A stretch of DNA of 64,000 nucleotides from Opitutaceae bacterium (GTDB lineage: Bacteria > Verrucomicrobiota > Verrucomicrobiia > Opitutales > Opitutaceae): the NCBI GenBank assembly GCA_028688225.1, contig JAQTYQ010000008.1, forward strand, positions 51,751-115,750. Reading direction: 5' to 3'. Made by a program: the position numbers and the translations under genes. Below the pieces are notes generated by a model that had not been told where the DNA came from, did no database searches, and saw only the letters and a program-made list of their open reading frames with translations. Of this stretch, positions 1-8,071 are shown piece by piece (positions within the stretch are counted from its first letter, which is position 1; each line of letters begins with the position of its first letter).

Positions 1-2
1 TC

Positions 3-1025
3 CTCCTGGCCAAGGCCCAGGCCGACCTTGCGGCCGTCCGCGCGCGGCCCGGGTTCGAGGCCGCCAAGGCCCGGTATGTCGGCCCCAACGGCGAACTCAC
101 CGCCCTCATGAAACAAATGGGCGCCGTGCCCAAGGAGCAGCGGCCCGCGCTCGGCCGGCTCATCAACGAGGCCAAGGCGCAGTTGCAGGCGCTGTTCGAC
201 ACCACCCTGCGCGCGCTCGAGGACGCCGAGATCGCCGCCCAGCTCGGGCCGCCGGTCGACGCCACGCTGCCGTCGCCTGACGGCGGTCCCGGCACCTACC
301 ATCCGCTCACGCAGGTGCGCGAGGAGATGTGCCGCATCCTGCGCCAGGTCGGTTTCATCGTGGCCGACGGATCGGAGGTGGAGACCGAATTCTATTGCTT
401 CGATGCGCTCAACACGCCGCCCGACCATCCCTCGCGCGACGTGAAGGACACCTTCTATTTCCCCGACACCGCGCGCTTCGGCAATGTCTCGCGGCGGATC
501 GAGGGGGAAAAATATCTCCTGCGCACGCATACCTCGTCGGTGCAGATCCGCACCATGCTGCAGCATCCGCCCCCGGTGCGCATCGTCTCGCCCGGCCGCA
601 CGTTCCGCCGCGACACCACGGACGCCACCCACAGCGCCAATTTTCACCAGCTCGAGTGCCTGTATGTCGACCGCGATGTGACTGTGCGCGACCTCAAGGC
701 GCTGCTCGACTACATCTTCGCCTCGCTCCTCGGTCCGGAAACCAAGACCCGCTTCCGTCCGCACTACTTCGGCTACACCGAACCCAGCTTCGAGGTCGAC
801 CTCTCCGCGAAGCACCTGCCCAAGGTGAACAAGGAATGGATCGAGATCGGCGGTTGCGGCATGGTCGATCCGTCCGTGTTCGAGGTCGTCGGCTATGACC
901 CCGCGGTCTGGACCGGCTATGCCTTCGGCATGGGGCTCGAGCGCCTCGCCATGATGCTCTACGGCATCGATGACATCCGCTATTTCTACCAGAACGACCT
1001 GCGGTTTCTCAGGCAATTCGCCTGA
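3..1025 (+). CDS. pheS: Phenylalanyl-tRNA synthetase alpha subunit, 5' end outside window
   Basis: Charges tRNA-Phe as the catalytic subunit of the cytoplasmic alpha2-beta2 PheRS. The reading frame is open from base 3 and already encodes family sequence (ARYVGPNGELTALM) before the first internal ATG at 108, so the true start lies upstream of the window and the gene is partial. The visible 340 residues contain the N-terminal tRNA-binding coiled-coil remnant and the class II catalytic core: motif 2 around GRTFRRDTTDATHSANFHQ and motif 3 GMGLERLAMMLYGI near the C-terminus. The TGA at 1023 is followed at once by a four-helix-bundle element and then pheT, so the usual pheST operon is present but interrupted. 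Identification is firm; only the start is unknown. Confidence 0.97.
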   Translation, partial: LLAKAQADLAAVRARPGFEAAKARYVGPNGELTALMKQMGAVPKEQRPALGRLINEAKAQLQALFDTTLRALEDAEIAAQLGPPVDATLPSPDGGPGTYHPLTQVREEMCRILRQVGFIVADGSEVETEFYCFDALNTPPDHPSRDVKDTFYFPDTARFGNVSRRIEGEKYLLRTHTSSVQIRTMLQHPPPVRIVSPGRTFRRDTTDATHSANFHQLECLYVDRDVTVRDLKALLDYIFASLLGPETKTRFRPHYFGYTEPSFEVDLSAKHLPKVNKEWIEIGGCGMVDPSVFEVVGYDPAVWTGYAFGMGLERLAMMLYGIDDIRYFYQNDLRFLRQFA

Positions 1026-1455
1026 GTCCAGTAGCGAGGAGTGAGGAGCGAGCATCGAGCATGGCAGACAAGTCACAATCGTTTCGAGACCTGCTCGTGT
1101 GGCAAAAGGCCCACGCGTTCACCTTGGCTATCTGCCGTTGCACGGAGCCCTTTCACAAGCACGAGCTCTTTGCGCTCACGTCGCAGCTTCGTCGGGCCGC
1201 AGCCAGCATCCCCTCGAACTTTGTTGAAGGTTTCCGTAAACGTACCAAGCCCGACAAGCTCCGTTTCTACAACACGGCCCAAGCATCTGCCGATGAATGC
1301 CTGTATCAACTGATTCTCGCGCATGACCTCGGGTATGCAGGCACCACGACGCTCCAAGCAAACCTTGAAGAGGTATCTCGTCTGCTTCAGGGCTACATCA
1401 ACGGCCTCGAACGCGGCTCGTGATCTGCTCGCTGCTTACTACCCGCTACCTTCCG
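1026..1455 (+). mobile_element. IVS-like element A between pheS and pheT
   Basis: The whole pheS-pheT gap consists of a four-helix-bundle ORF with an upstream arm at 1031-1060 (GTAGCGAGGAGTGAGGAGCG...) and a downstream arm at 1424-1450. The reverse complement of the downstream arm (GTAGCGGGTAGTAAGCAGCG...) matches the upstream arm with a few mismatches. The transcript could therefore fold into a long stem that loops out the ORF. The same architecture is seen in element B at 5998-6436. 23S-rRNA intervening sequences that encode this protein family are also flanked by complementary arms, so homology to IVS elements is inferred; mobility is not shown. Confidence 0.6.
1061..1423 (+). CDS. Four-helix-bundle protein, S23/IVP family, copy A
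   Basis: 120 aa. The sequence LLVWQKAHAFTLAI, then LTSQLRRAAASIPSNFVEG and LLQGYINGLE are hallmarks of the 23S rRNA intervening-sequence (IVP) four-helix-bundle family, related to the Avd accessory proteins of diversity-generating retroelements. Family members form small basic oligomers thought to bind nucleic acid; the role here is unknown. Start ATG is 35 nt after the pheS stop and is shared with copy B at 6033 (both begin MADKSQSFRD). The two proteins are close to 86 percent identical by eye. The gene is embedded in a tRNA synthetase operon and must be co-transcribed with it. Confidence 0.9.
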   Translation: MADKSQSFRDLLVWQKAHAFTLAICRCTEPFHKHELFALTSQLRRAAASIPSNFVEGFRKRTKPDKLRFYNTAQASADECLYQLILAHDLGYAGTTTLQANLEEVSRLLQGYINGLERGS

Positions 1456-3921
1456 ATGAAACTCTCCCTCAACTGGCTCAAGTCTTACGTCGCGCTCGAC
1501 GCTCCGATCGACGAGATCACCCACGCGATCACGTTTCTCGGCTTCGAGGTCGAACAGGTCATCCGCACCGGCGTGCCGCCGCTGCAGCATGTCGTCGTCG
1601 GCGAAGTGCTCGCGCGGGAGCAGCATCCCAACGCCGACAAGCTCACCGTCTGCACGGTCGACGTCGGCCCGGCGGGCGGCGTCAAGACCATCGTCTGCGG
1701 CGCACCGAACCACCGGGTGGGCGACCGGGTGCCCGTGGCGCTGCCCGGCGCCGTCCTGCCCGGCGATTTCAAGATCAAGCAGTCCAAAATCCGCGGCCAG
1801 CTCTCCGACGGCATGATGTGCGCGCCGGACGAGCTCGGCTTGGGCGGCGGGCATGAGGGCCTGCTCATCCTTGATGGGCGCCCCCCGCTGGGGGCGCCCA
1901 TCAACGAGGTGCTGCCGCCGGGCGACGTGGTGTTCGACGTCGAGATCACGCCCAACCGCCCCGACGGACTCAGCCACCTCGGGATGGCGCGCGAACTGGC
2001 CGCCTGGTTCCGCCGGGATCTCGTTTATCCGCCGGTAAAATTTGCCGGACTGCCCGCGGGCGCGCCCGAGCGCCGCGACCTGCTGGGTGGAATTTCCGTC
2101 GAGGCCGACGAGGACTGCCCGCTCTACACGGCGCATGTCATCAGCGGCGTCAAGATCGGCCCCAGCCCGGCCTGGCTGCAGGAACGGCTCACCGCCGTCG
2201 GCCTGCGTCCGATCAACAACGTCGTCGACGTGGGCAACTACGTCATGCTCGAGACCGGCCAGCCGGTGCATGCCTTCGATGCGAAAAAGATCGGCGGCGG
2301 CCGGATCGTGGTCCGCCATGCCCGCCAGGGGGAGAAACTCGTCACGCTCGACGGCAAGGATCGCGTGCTCAGCGGCCGCATGCTCGTCATCGCCGACGCG
2401 GCCAAGCCGCTCGTCATCGCCGGCATCATGGGCGGCGCCAACGCCGAAGTCAACGACACCACCACCGATCTCGTGCTCGAGGTGGCCTACTTCAAGCCCG
2501 CCTGCATCCGCTGGACCTCGCGCCAGCTCGGCCTCTCCACCGACAGCTCCTACCGGTATGAGCGCGGCGTCGATCCGCACACGCTGCGGGAGGATGCGCA
2601 CCGGGCCATCGACCTCATCCTCGAAACCGCCGGCGGGCAGGTTGTTGGACCGTTCTGCCAGGCGGGCGAGGATCGTCCTTGGCAGAGCGAGATCCGGCTC
2701 ACGCCCGACTACGTTCGCCGGCAGCTTGGGTTCCACATCCCCGACCAGGAGATGAAAGACGCGCTGGAGGCCTTGGAACTGCCCATCGTCCGCGATGAAC
2801 TCATGTCCGACGGCCAGCCGCAGTGGACGGTGTCGATTCCCAGCTGGCGCGGTGACCTTGACCGCCCCATCGATCTGGTTGAGGAGATTCTGCGCCTCTA
2901 CGGCACCGACCGGATTCCGCGGAGCACGGTCACGGCGCCCGGCCTGCTCGGCGACGATGCTCCGGTCGTCGTTTTCAATCGCAAGGCCGCCGACTACCTT
3001 GTCGGTCAGCATTTCCACGAATGCGTCAACTACACGCTGCGTTCGCTGGCGGAAGTCGGGCCGTGGGTTTCGGCCGCCTCGGCGCAGGAGCTTGCCCTGG
3101 CCAACCCCTTCGTCGAGGACCAGTCGCACCTGCGTTCCACGCTGCTGATCGGACTGCTCGAATCCCTCAAGCTCAACCAGTCGCGCGGCACCGGCGCCAC
3201 GCGGCTCTTCGAAATCGGGCGCGTGTTCATCGAGAGCACCGGCCAAATTTACGAGTGTGCCGCTGCGGCCTTCATCGAGGCGCAGACCAAGGACGCCGGC
3301 CGCCAGTGGCTCAAGCGCCCGCCGGCCGATTTCTACACGGCGAAGAACCGGGTGCACATTCTGGCTTCGCATGCCGGGGTGAATCTGGCGGCGTTGACGG
3401 CTGCGCCCGTCGCCGGCGGCTGGTTCGGCTGGCAGGAGGGCCATTCGGCGGCCATCGGCGGCCTACGGGACCATGGTTTCGAAGCGCGGTTTGGCCTCAT
3501 GAATCTCGCGCTGGTCCGCGCGCTCGGCATCGAGGGCCAGGTCATGGCCGGCATTTTCGCGATCCTGCCCGAGAAGCTCGCCGCCGCCGGCGGGCCGCGT
3601 CGGTACCAGGAGTTCAGCCATTATCCGCCCGTGCTGCGCGACCTTGCGCTGGTCGTCGACGCCGCCGCGCCGGCCGAGGACGTCCGGCAGGCGCTGGCCC
3701 GCGCGGCGCAAACCGTGGCCGGAAGCGCCTTTGCCGTGGAGCGGGTCGCCGTCTTCGACGTCTACCAGGGGCAGGGACTGCCCGAGGGCAAAAAGAGCCT
3801 GGCCTTTTCCCTCGTTTTCCGCGCCGCCGACCGCACCCTGACCGATGACGAGGTCAACACGGCGTTTGCGGGAATTCAAAAGGCGATCACCGCTGACGGA
3901 CGCATGAGCGTGCGGAGTTGA
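1456..3921 (+). CDS. pheT: Phenylalanyl-tRNA synthetase beta subunit
   Basis: Large subunit of PheRS (821 aa), carrying tRNA recognition and editing. Order seen: N-terminal MKLSLNWLKSYVALD, EMAP-like tRNA-binding domain (about residues 40-150, with HPNADKLTVCTVDVG), B3/B4 editing domain (NNVVDVGNYVMLETGQPVHAFD), B5 domains, catalytic-like core and C-terminal anticodon-binding ferredoxin fold ending ADGRMSVRS. An upstream in-frame codon at 1420 exists, but it lies in the arm of element A, and the family N-terminus begins at ATG 1456. No Shine-Dalgarno is visible before this ATG because the preceding bases belong to the element arm, so coupling to upstream translation is likely. Confidence 0.97.
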   Translation: MKLSLNWLKSYVALDAPIDEITHAITFLGFEVEQVIRTGVPPLQHVVVGEVLAREQHPNADKLTVCTVDVGPAGGVKTIVCGAPNHRVGDRVPVALPGAVLPGDFKIKQSKIRGQLSDGMMCAPDELGLGGGHEGLLILDGRPPLGAPINEVLPPGDVVFDVEITPNRPDGLSHLGMARELAAWFRRDLVYPPVKFAGLPAGAPERRDLLGGISVEADEDCPLYTAHVISGVKIGPSPAWLQERLTAVGLRPINNVVDVGNYVMLETGQPVHAFDAKKIGGGRIVVRHARQGEKLVTLDGKDRVLSGRMLVIADAAKPLVIAGIMGGANAEVNDTTTDLVLEVAYFKPACIRWTSRQLGLSTDSSYRYERGVDPHTLREDAHRAIDLILETAGGQVVGPFCQAGEDRPWQSEIRLTPDYVRRQLGFHIPDQEMKDALEALELPIVRDELMSDGQPQWTVSIPSWRGDLDRPIDLVEEILRLYGTDRIPRSTVTAPGLLGDDAPVVVFNRKAADYLVGQHFHECVNYTLRSLAEVGPWVSAASAQELALANPFVEDQSHLRSTLLIGLLESLKLNQSRGTGATRLFEIGRVFIESTGQIYECAAAAFIEAQTKDAGRQWLKRPPADFYTAKNRVHILASHAGVNLAALTAAPVAGGWFGWQEGHSAAIGGLRDHGFEARFGLMNLALVRALGIEGQVMAGIFAILPEKLAAAGGPRRYQEFSHYPPVLRDLALVVDAAAPAEDVRQALARAAQTVAGSAFAVERVAVFDVYQGQGLPEGKKSLAFSLVFRAADRTLTDDEVNTAFAGIQKAITADGRMSVRS

Positions 3922-4063
3922 GCGGGGAATGCGGCTAAGCTGGAGCGCTGCTGCGGCGGATAGTCCCGGGCGCGACGGCTTCGGCTATTTGGCCGTGTCC
4001 CCTCAGGTACGTTTTTTGCCGGTTGCCATCCGGGGAGGGAATTGACGATGTAGGAATCTGCTT

Positions 4064-4104
4064 GCCCGTTCGACGGGCTCAGGGCCCCGAGCCTGTCGAG
4101 GGGC
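4064..4104. repeat. Imperfect palindrome, GCCCGTTCGACGGGCTCAGG type
   Basis: The left arm GCCCGTTCGACGGGCTCAGG pairs with the right arm that ends GAGCCTGTCGAGGGGC. This matches a dispersed intergenic palindrome (CCTTCGACAAGCTCAGG-like) known from many high-GC bacteria. It lies in the 231-bp gap between pheT and gatC, which holds no gene. It could act as an RNA hairpin between the two operons, but no U-tract follows, so it is not a classical terminator. Confidence 0.6.
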
Positions 4105-4152
4105 AGGCGATCCTGAACCGCGAGCGAGCTTCTACATGCAGAGCGATTTCCC

Positions 4153-4443
4153 ATGGCCCATCCTTCCGACATCAACATCGACTACGTGGCGAACCTCGCG
4201 CGGCTCGCGCTCACCGACCAGGAGAAGGAGGTCTTTTCCCGGCAGTTGGGCGACGTCATGCGCTACATCGAAAAACTCAGCGAGGTCGACGTGTCGCAGG
4301 TCGAGCCCACCGCGCACGCATTCCCCGTTCACAATGTCTGGGCCGACGATGTGCCGCAGCCCGGCCTCCCGGTGGAGGCCGCCCTCCAGAACGCTCCCGC
4401 CCGACGCGACAACATGATCGTGGTGCCAGTCGTCGTCGAATGA
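4153..4443 (+). CDS. gatC: Asp/Glu-tRNA(Asn/Gln) amidotransferase subunit C
   Basis: 96 aa. Small chaperone-like subunit that clamps GatA and GatB in the GatCAB complex, which converts misacylated Glu-tRNA-Gln and/or Asp-tRNA-Asn. The sequence INIDYVANLARLALTDQEK and the tail PARRDNMIVVPVVVE fit the family in length and pattern. It is first in a gatC-gatA-gatB order. Since asnS is present in this window (13277-14665), the main substrate here is probably Glu-tRNA-Gln; that is an inference. Confidence 0.94.
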   Translation: MAHPSDINIDYVANLARLALTDQEKEVFSRQLGDVMRYIEKLSEVDVSQVEPTAHAFPVHNVWADDVPQPGLPVEAALQNAPARRDNMIVVPVVVE

Positions 4444-4527
4444 GCACAACCTCACAGAAGGCCGCGAAGGTCGCCAAGGAATGATGGGGGCATCTTCGTC
4501 ACCTTCTGCAAGATCAAACCAATCCGC

Positions 4528-5997
4528 GTGTCTTCTGAATTTTTGTTCAAATCCGCCGGCGAACTCGCCAGCTTGCTCGCTGAGCGGAAGATCTCCTCCG
4601 TCGAGCTGACCGGCGCGTTTATTGCGCGGACCAAGGCGGTGGACGGACGCGTCAAGGCGTTCAACTCCTTTGACGAGGCCGATGCGCTCGCCCAGGCCCG
4701 CGCCGCCGACGCCCGTCGGGCTGCGGGCCAGGCGCGCGGCACACTCGACGGCCTGCCCGTGGGCATCAAGGATGTCATTGCGGTCGCCGGCCAGCCGTTG
4801 ACCTGCTCCAGCCGGATGCTGGCGAATTTCATTTCACCCTACGACGCGACCGTCACCCGCAGACTCAGGGACGCCGGGGCGGTCTTGTGGGGCCGGCTCA
4901 ACATGGATGAATTTGCCATGGGTTCCTCGACGGAGAACTCGGCCTTTCATCCGACGTCCAATCCTTGGGATCTCACGCGCGTGCCTGGTGGCAGCTCGGG
5001 CGGCGCCGCGGCCGCCGTCGCCGCCGGCGAGGCACCGCTGGCCCTCGGGTCCGACACCGGCGGCTCCATCCGCCAGCCCGCGTCGTTCTGCGGTCTCGTG
5101 GGCCTCAAGCCGACCTACGGACTGGTCTCCCGCTATGGCCTCGTGGCCTTCGCCTCCTCGCTCGATCAGATCGGACCGTTTGCGCGCACCGTTGAGGATG
5201 CAGCGATCCTGCTCGGGGTGATCGCCGGTCACGATCCACTCGATTCCACATCCTATCCGGCGCCCGTTCCCGACTACCGGGCGGAGCTCCGGCGGCGGCC
5301 GGGGCCTTGGAAGCTCGGCGTGCCCAAGGAGTATTTCAGCAAGGGACTCGACGCCGAGGTCGGCGAGGCGATCAGGGCCGCCATCGAGTTTTATCGCAAA
5401 TCCGGCTGCGAAATCCGGGAGGTCTCGCTGCCGCTGGCCGCGGATTATGCGATCGCGGTGTATTACATCATCGCCACGGCCGAATGTTCCTCGAATCTGG
5501 CCCGCTATGACGGCATCCGCTACGGCCACCGCTCGGCGGCGGCAACCGACGCCATCGATATCTATTTCAAGTCGCGCGCCGAGGGGTTCGGGCCCGAGGT
5601 GAAGCGCCGGATCATCCTCGGCACCCATGTGCTCAGCAGCGGCTACTACGACGCCTATTATCTGCGGGCGCAGAAGGTTCGGACCCTCATCCGCAACGAC
5701 TTCATGCGCGCCTTCCAGGAAGTCGATGCCCTGCTGGCGCCGGTGGCGCCCACGGCCGCCTTCAAGCAAGGCGAGAAGGTCTTCGACCCGCTCGCGATGT
5801 ACCTGAGCGATATTTACACGATCAGCATCAACCTCGCCGGTCTGCCGGGCATCAGCGTTCCCTGCGGCTTCACGCAAGGCGGGCTGCCCATCGGGCTGCA
5901 GATCATCGGCCAGCCGTTCCAGGAGGCCGGCCTGCTCGCCATCGCGCACGCCTACGAACAGGGCCACGACTGGCACACGAAACACCCGGAACTATGA
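4528..5997 (+). CDS. gatA: Asp/Glu-tRNA(Asn/Gln) amidotransferase subunit A
   Basis: 489 aa amidase-signature enzyme that releases ammonia from glutamine for GatB. The catalytic Ser-cis-Ser-Lys triad is intact: Lys in [10 protein letters not shown] (about residue 79), then [16 protein letters not shown] and the nucleophile region [12 protein letters not shown]. The start is a GTG at 4528 giving [17 protein letters not shown]; no better ATG exists upstream. The gap to gatC (84 bp) contains AAGGCCGCGAAGGTCGCC, resembling dispersed intergenic repeats. It is followed directly by IVS-like element B and then gatB. Confidence 0.97.
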   Translation: MSSEFLFKSAGELASLLAERKISSVELTGAFIARTKAVDGRVKAFNSFDEADALAQARAADARRAAGQARGTLDGLPVGIKDVIAVAGQPLTCSSRMLANFISPYDATVTRRLRDAGAVLWGRLNMDEFAMGSSTENSAFHPTSNPWDLTRVPGGSSGGAAAAVAAGEAPLALGSDTGGSIRQPASFCGLVGLKPTYGLVSRYGLVAFASSLDQIGPFARTVEDAAILLGVIAGHDPLDSTSYPAPVPDYRAELRRRPGPWKLGVPKEYFSKGLDAEVGEAIRAAIEFYRKSGCEIREVSLPLAADYAIAVYYIIATAECSSNLARYDGIRYGHRSAAATDAIDIYFKSRAEGFGPEVKRRIILGTHVLSSGYYDAYYLRAQKVRTLIRNDFMRAFQEVDALLAPVAPTAAFKQGEKVFDPLAMYLSDIYTISINLAGLPGISVPCGFTQGGLPIGLQIIGQPFQEAGLLAIAHAYEQGHDWHTKHPEL

Positions 5998-6436
5998 GAA
6001 CAGTAGCGGGTAGTGAGTAGTGGGTAGCGAGCATGGCAGACAAGTCACAGTCATTCCGCGACGTCCTCGTGTGGCAGAAAGCCCACGCGTTTACTCTCGC
6101 CATCTATCGTTGTACCGGGTCATTCCCCAGGCACGAGCTCTTCGCGCTGACTTCGCAACTGAGACGGGCGGCGGCCAGCATCCCTTCGAATTTTGTCGAG
6201 GGTTTTCGCAAGCGTACGAGACCCGACAAGCTCCGTTTCTACAACACCGCGCAGGGATCTGCTGACGAATGCCTTTATCAATTGATCCTCGCGCACGACC
6301 TTGGCTATTCGGACACCAAGTCGCTTCAGGCCGACCTCGAAGAAGTCTCGCGCCTGCTTCAAGGATACATCAACGGTCTCGAGCGCGATGGCTCCTGATC
6401 TATCCACTACCCGCTACTCGCTACCCACTACTTCAG
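5998..6436 (+). mobile_element. IVS-like element B between gatA and gatB
   Basis: Same architecture as element A. The upstream arm at 6002-6032 is built of GTAGCGGGTAGTGAG and GTAGTGGGTAGCGAG units. The downstream arm at 6400-6435 reads CCACTACCCGCTACTCGC and CTACCCACTACT, the reverse complement of the same units. The four-helix-bundle ORF fills the space between them. Arms here are longer and more perfect than in element A, which suggests a younger copy. The element occupies essentially the whole gap from the gatA stop to the gatB ATG, leaving no other intergenic sequence. Confidence 0.62.
6033..6398 (+). CDS. Four-helix-bundle protein, S23/IVP family, copy B
   Basis: 121 aa paralogue of the protein at 1061-1423, sharing MADKSQSFRD, VLVWQKAHAFTLAI, RRAAASIPSNFVEGFRKR and LLQGYINGLERDGS. 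Differences are mostly conservative substitutions and silent changes, so the protein has been under selection since duplication. It belongs to the IVP four-helix-bundle family and its molecular function is unknown. It lies in the same orientation as gatA and gatB and is inserted without disrupting either gene. Confidence 0.9.
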   Translation: MADKSQSFRDVLVWQKAHAFTLAIYRCTGSFPRHELFALTSQLRRAAASIPSNFVEGFRKRTRPDKLRFYNTAQGSADECLYQLILAHDLGYSDTKSLQADLEEVSRLLQGYINGLERDGS

Positions 6437-8017
6437 ATGCAGTACGAAGCCGTCATCGGTCTCGAGGTCCACGTCCAGGTCAAGACCCGCTCGAAGATGT
6501 TCACGCGGGTCGCCGCCGGCTACGGCGAGCCGCCGAACACCCTGACTGACCCGGTCGTGCTCGCGCTGCCCGGCGTGCTGCCGGTGATGAACCAGGCGGC
6601 GCTCGACCAGGTGATCAAGGTCGGCCTCATGCTCGGCTGCGAGATCGCCCCGGTCTGCAAGTGGGACCGGAAAAATTATTTCTACCCCGACAGCCCGAAG
6701 AACTACCAGATCTCGCAGTACGACCAGCCGATCTGCCGGGGCGGGGTCGTCGAAATCGAGCTGCCCGGACCGTCCCGTAACGTCATGGGCGAGCACAAGC
6801 AGATCCCCCTGACCCGCATTCATCTCGAGGAGGATGTCGGCAAGCTCAACCACGCGGGCACCGAATCGCTGGTCGATTACAACCGCGCCGGCACGCCGCT
6901 GATGGAGATCGTCTCCGAACCCGCGCTGCACAGCGCCGAAGAGGCGTTCGCCTACCTGACCGCACTCAAGATGGTCATGGTCTACGGGGGGATCTCCGAC
7001 TGCGACATGGAGAAGGGCCAGATGCGCTGCGACGCCAACGTCTCCATCCGCCGCGCCGGGGAGCAGAAGCTCGGCACGAAGGTCGAGCTCAAGAACCTCA
7101 ATTCCATCTCCTTTGTCCGCGACGGCATCGCCCACGAAATCAGGCGCCAGATCACCGTGGTGGAAGCCGGCGGCACGATCGTGCAGGAGACGCGCGACTA
7201 CGACGGCCAGACCGGCACTTCGCAATCGTTGCGCTCGAAGGAAATGGCGCACGACTACCGCTATTTCCCGGATCCCGATCTGATGCCGGTGAAGGTCGAC
7301 GAAGCCTGGAAGGACCGCCTCCGCGCCGCGTGTCCCGAGCTGCCGTTCGACAAGCAACGCCGCTTTTTCGGGGAGTACCGGCTGCCCTACACGCTCACCT
7401 CAGTGCTTGTCCCGGATTTGTCGATTTGTGATTTCTTCGAAAATGCGGTCCGTGAGGGTAGGTCCATACGTAAGCAGTCCTCTACTCCTGACCCGACGCT
7501 AAATCCGCAAGCATACGCGAGTTCCTTTGGTGGACCTCAACCCATGTCAGTACCGCCTGCCGGTGTTGCGCCAAGTGCGCAGGGGGCTCAGTCATTTTAT
7601 TATCCCACAGGTACATGGATTGCCAACGACTTGTTGAGGGAGGTCGCCAGTGCCAAAAGCACTCTTCTGAATTGCAGAGTACGACCGGAGCACATCGCCG
7701 ATTTGGTAAAACTCATCGAGGATTGTGTGATTTCTACTCCCATTGCGAAAGAGATATTCAGAGAGATATTTGTGACTGGTGAGATGCCCACAGCCATCGT
7801 CGGGCGCAAGGGGCTCCGGCAGTCCACCGATGCCGGCGAGCTCGAAAAATGGTGTGTCGAAGCCATCGCGGCCAATCCGAAGTCCGTCGTCGATTTCAAG
7901 GGCGGCAAGGAGAACGCGATCAACGCGATGAAGGGCTTCGTGATGAAGCAGTCGAAGGGCAAGGCCAACCCCCGGCTCGTCGACGAAATCCTGCGACGAA
8001 AGCTCGCGGGCCGGTAA
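6437..8017 (+). CDS. gatB: Asp/Glu-tRNA(Asn/Gln) amidotransferase subunit B, with internal insertion
   Basis: 526 aa, versus about 475-480 usual for GatB. The kinase-like cradle domain (MQYEAVIGLEVHVQVKTRSK at the start, then KNYFYPDSPKNYQISQYDQP and DYNRAGTPLMEIVSEP) and the C-terminal YqeY-like tail (FKGGKENAINAMKGFVMKQSKGKANP) are intact, so the gene looks functional. The start is ATG 6437; the longer frame from 6269 runs through element B and is not credible. Between about residues 340 and 385 is an extra low-complexity stretch rich in Ser, Pro and Ala (from RSIRKQSSTPDP to YYPTG). Bases 7400-7800 have clearly lower GC and different codon use than the flanks. Confidence 0.95.
   Translation: MQYEAVIGLEVHVQVKTRSKMFTRVAAGYGEPPNTLTDPVVLALPGVLPVMNQAALDQVIKVGLMLGCEIAPVCKWDRKNYFYPDSPKNYQISQYDQPICRGGVVEIELPGPSRNVMGEHKQIPLTRIHLEEDVGKLNHAGTESLVDYNRAGTPLMEIVSEPALHSAEEAFAYLTALKMVMVYGGISDCDMEKGQMRCDANVSIRRAGEQKLGTKVELKNLNSISFVRDGIAHEIRRQITVVEAGGTIVQETRDYDGQTGTSQSLRSKEMAHDYRYFPDPDLMPVKVDEAWKDRLRAACPELPFDKQRRFFGEYRLPYTLTSVLVPDLSICDFFENAVREGRSIRKQSSTPDPTLNPQAYASSFGGPQPMSVPPAGVAPSAQGAQSFYYPTGTWIANDLLREVASAKSTLLNCRVRPEHIADLVKLIEDCVISTPIAKEIFREIFVTGEMPTAIVGRKGLRQSTDAGELEKWCVEAIAANPKSVVDFKGGKENAINAMKGFVMKQSKGKANPRLVDEILRRKLAGR
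7400..7800 (+). other. Low-GC mosaic segment inside gatB
   Basis: Codons in this 400-bp block (for example TTG, ATA, GTA, AGA, TCT) differ from the GC-ending codons on both sides, and the change is abrupt at both ends (around TCAGTGCTTGTC and around CCATCGTCGGGCGC). The block covers the GatB helical domain and the extra Ser/Pro-rich insertion. This fits replacement by recombination with a foreign gatB fragment, but a locally hypervariable insertion cannot be excluded. Confidence 0.55.
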
Positions 8018-8071
8018 GCCCCCTGCCAAGAGGCGGGATCGTTTACCTCTCCCTTCGATCGGCCGGCCGGC

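Noticed and set aside
1393..3444. Long open frame (683 codons) on the minus strand
   Set aside because: Antisense shadow of pheT caused by high GC; low-complexity Arg/Asp/Gly protein with no family motif.
8018..8050. Possible terminator after gatB (CCTGCC-AAGA-GGCGGG)
   Set aside because: Short stem with a G-T pair and no T-tract; not strong enough to list.
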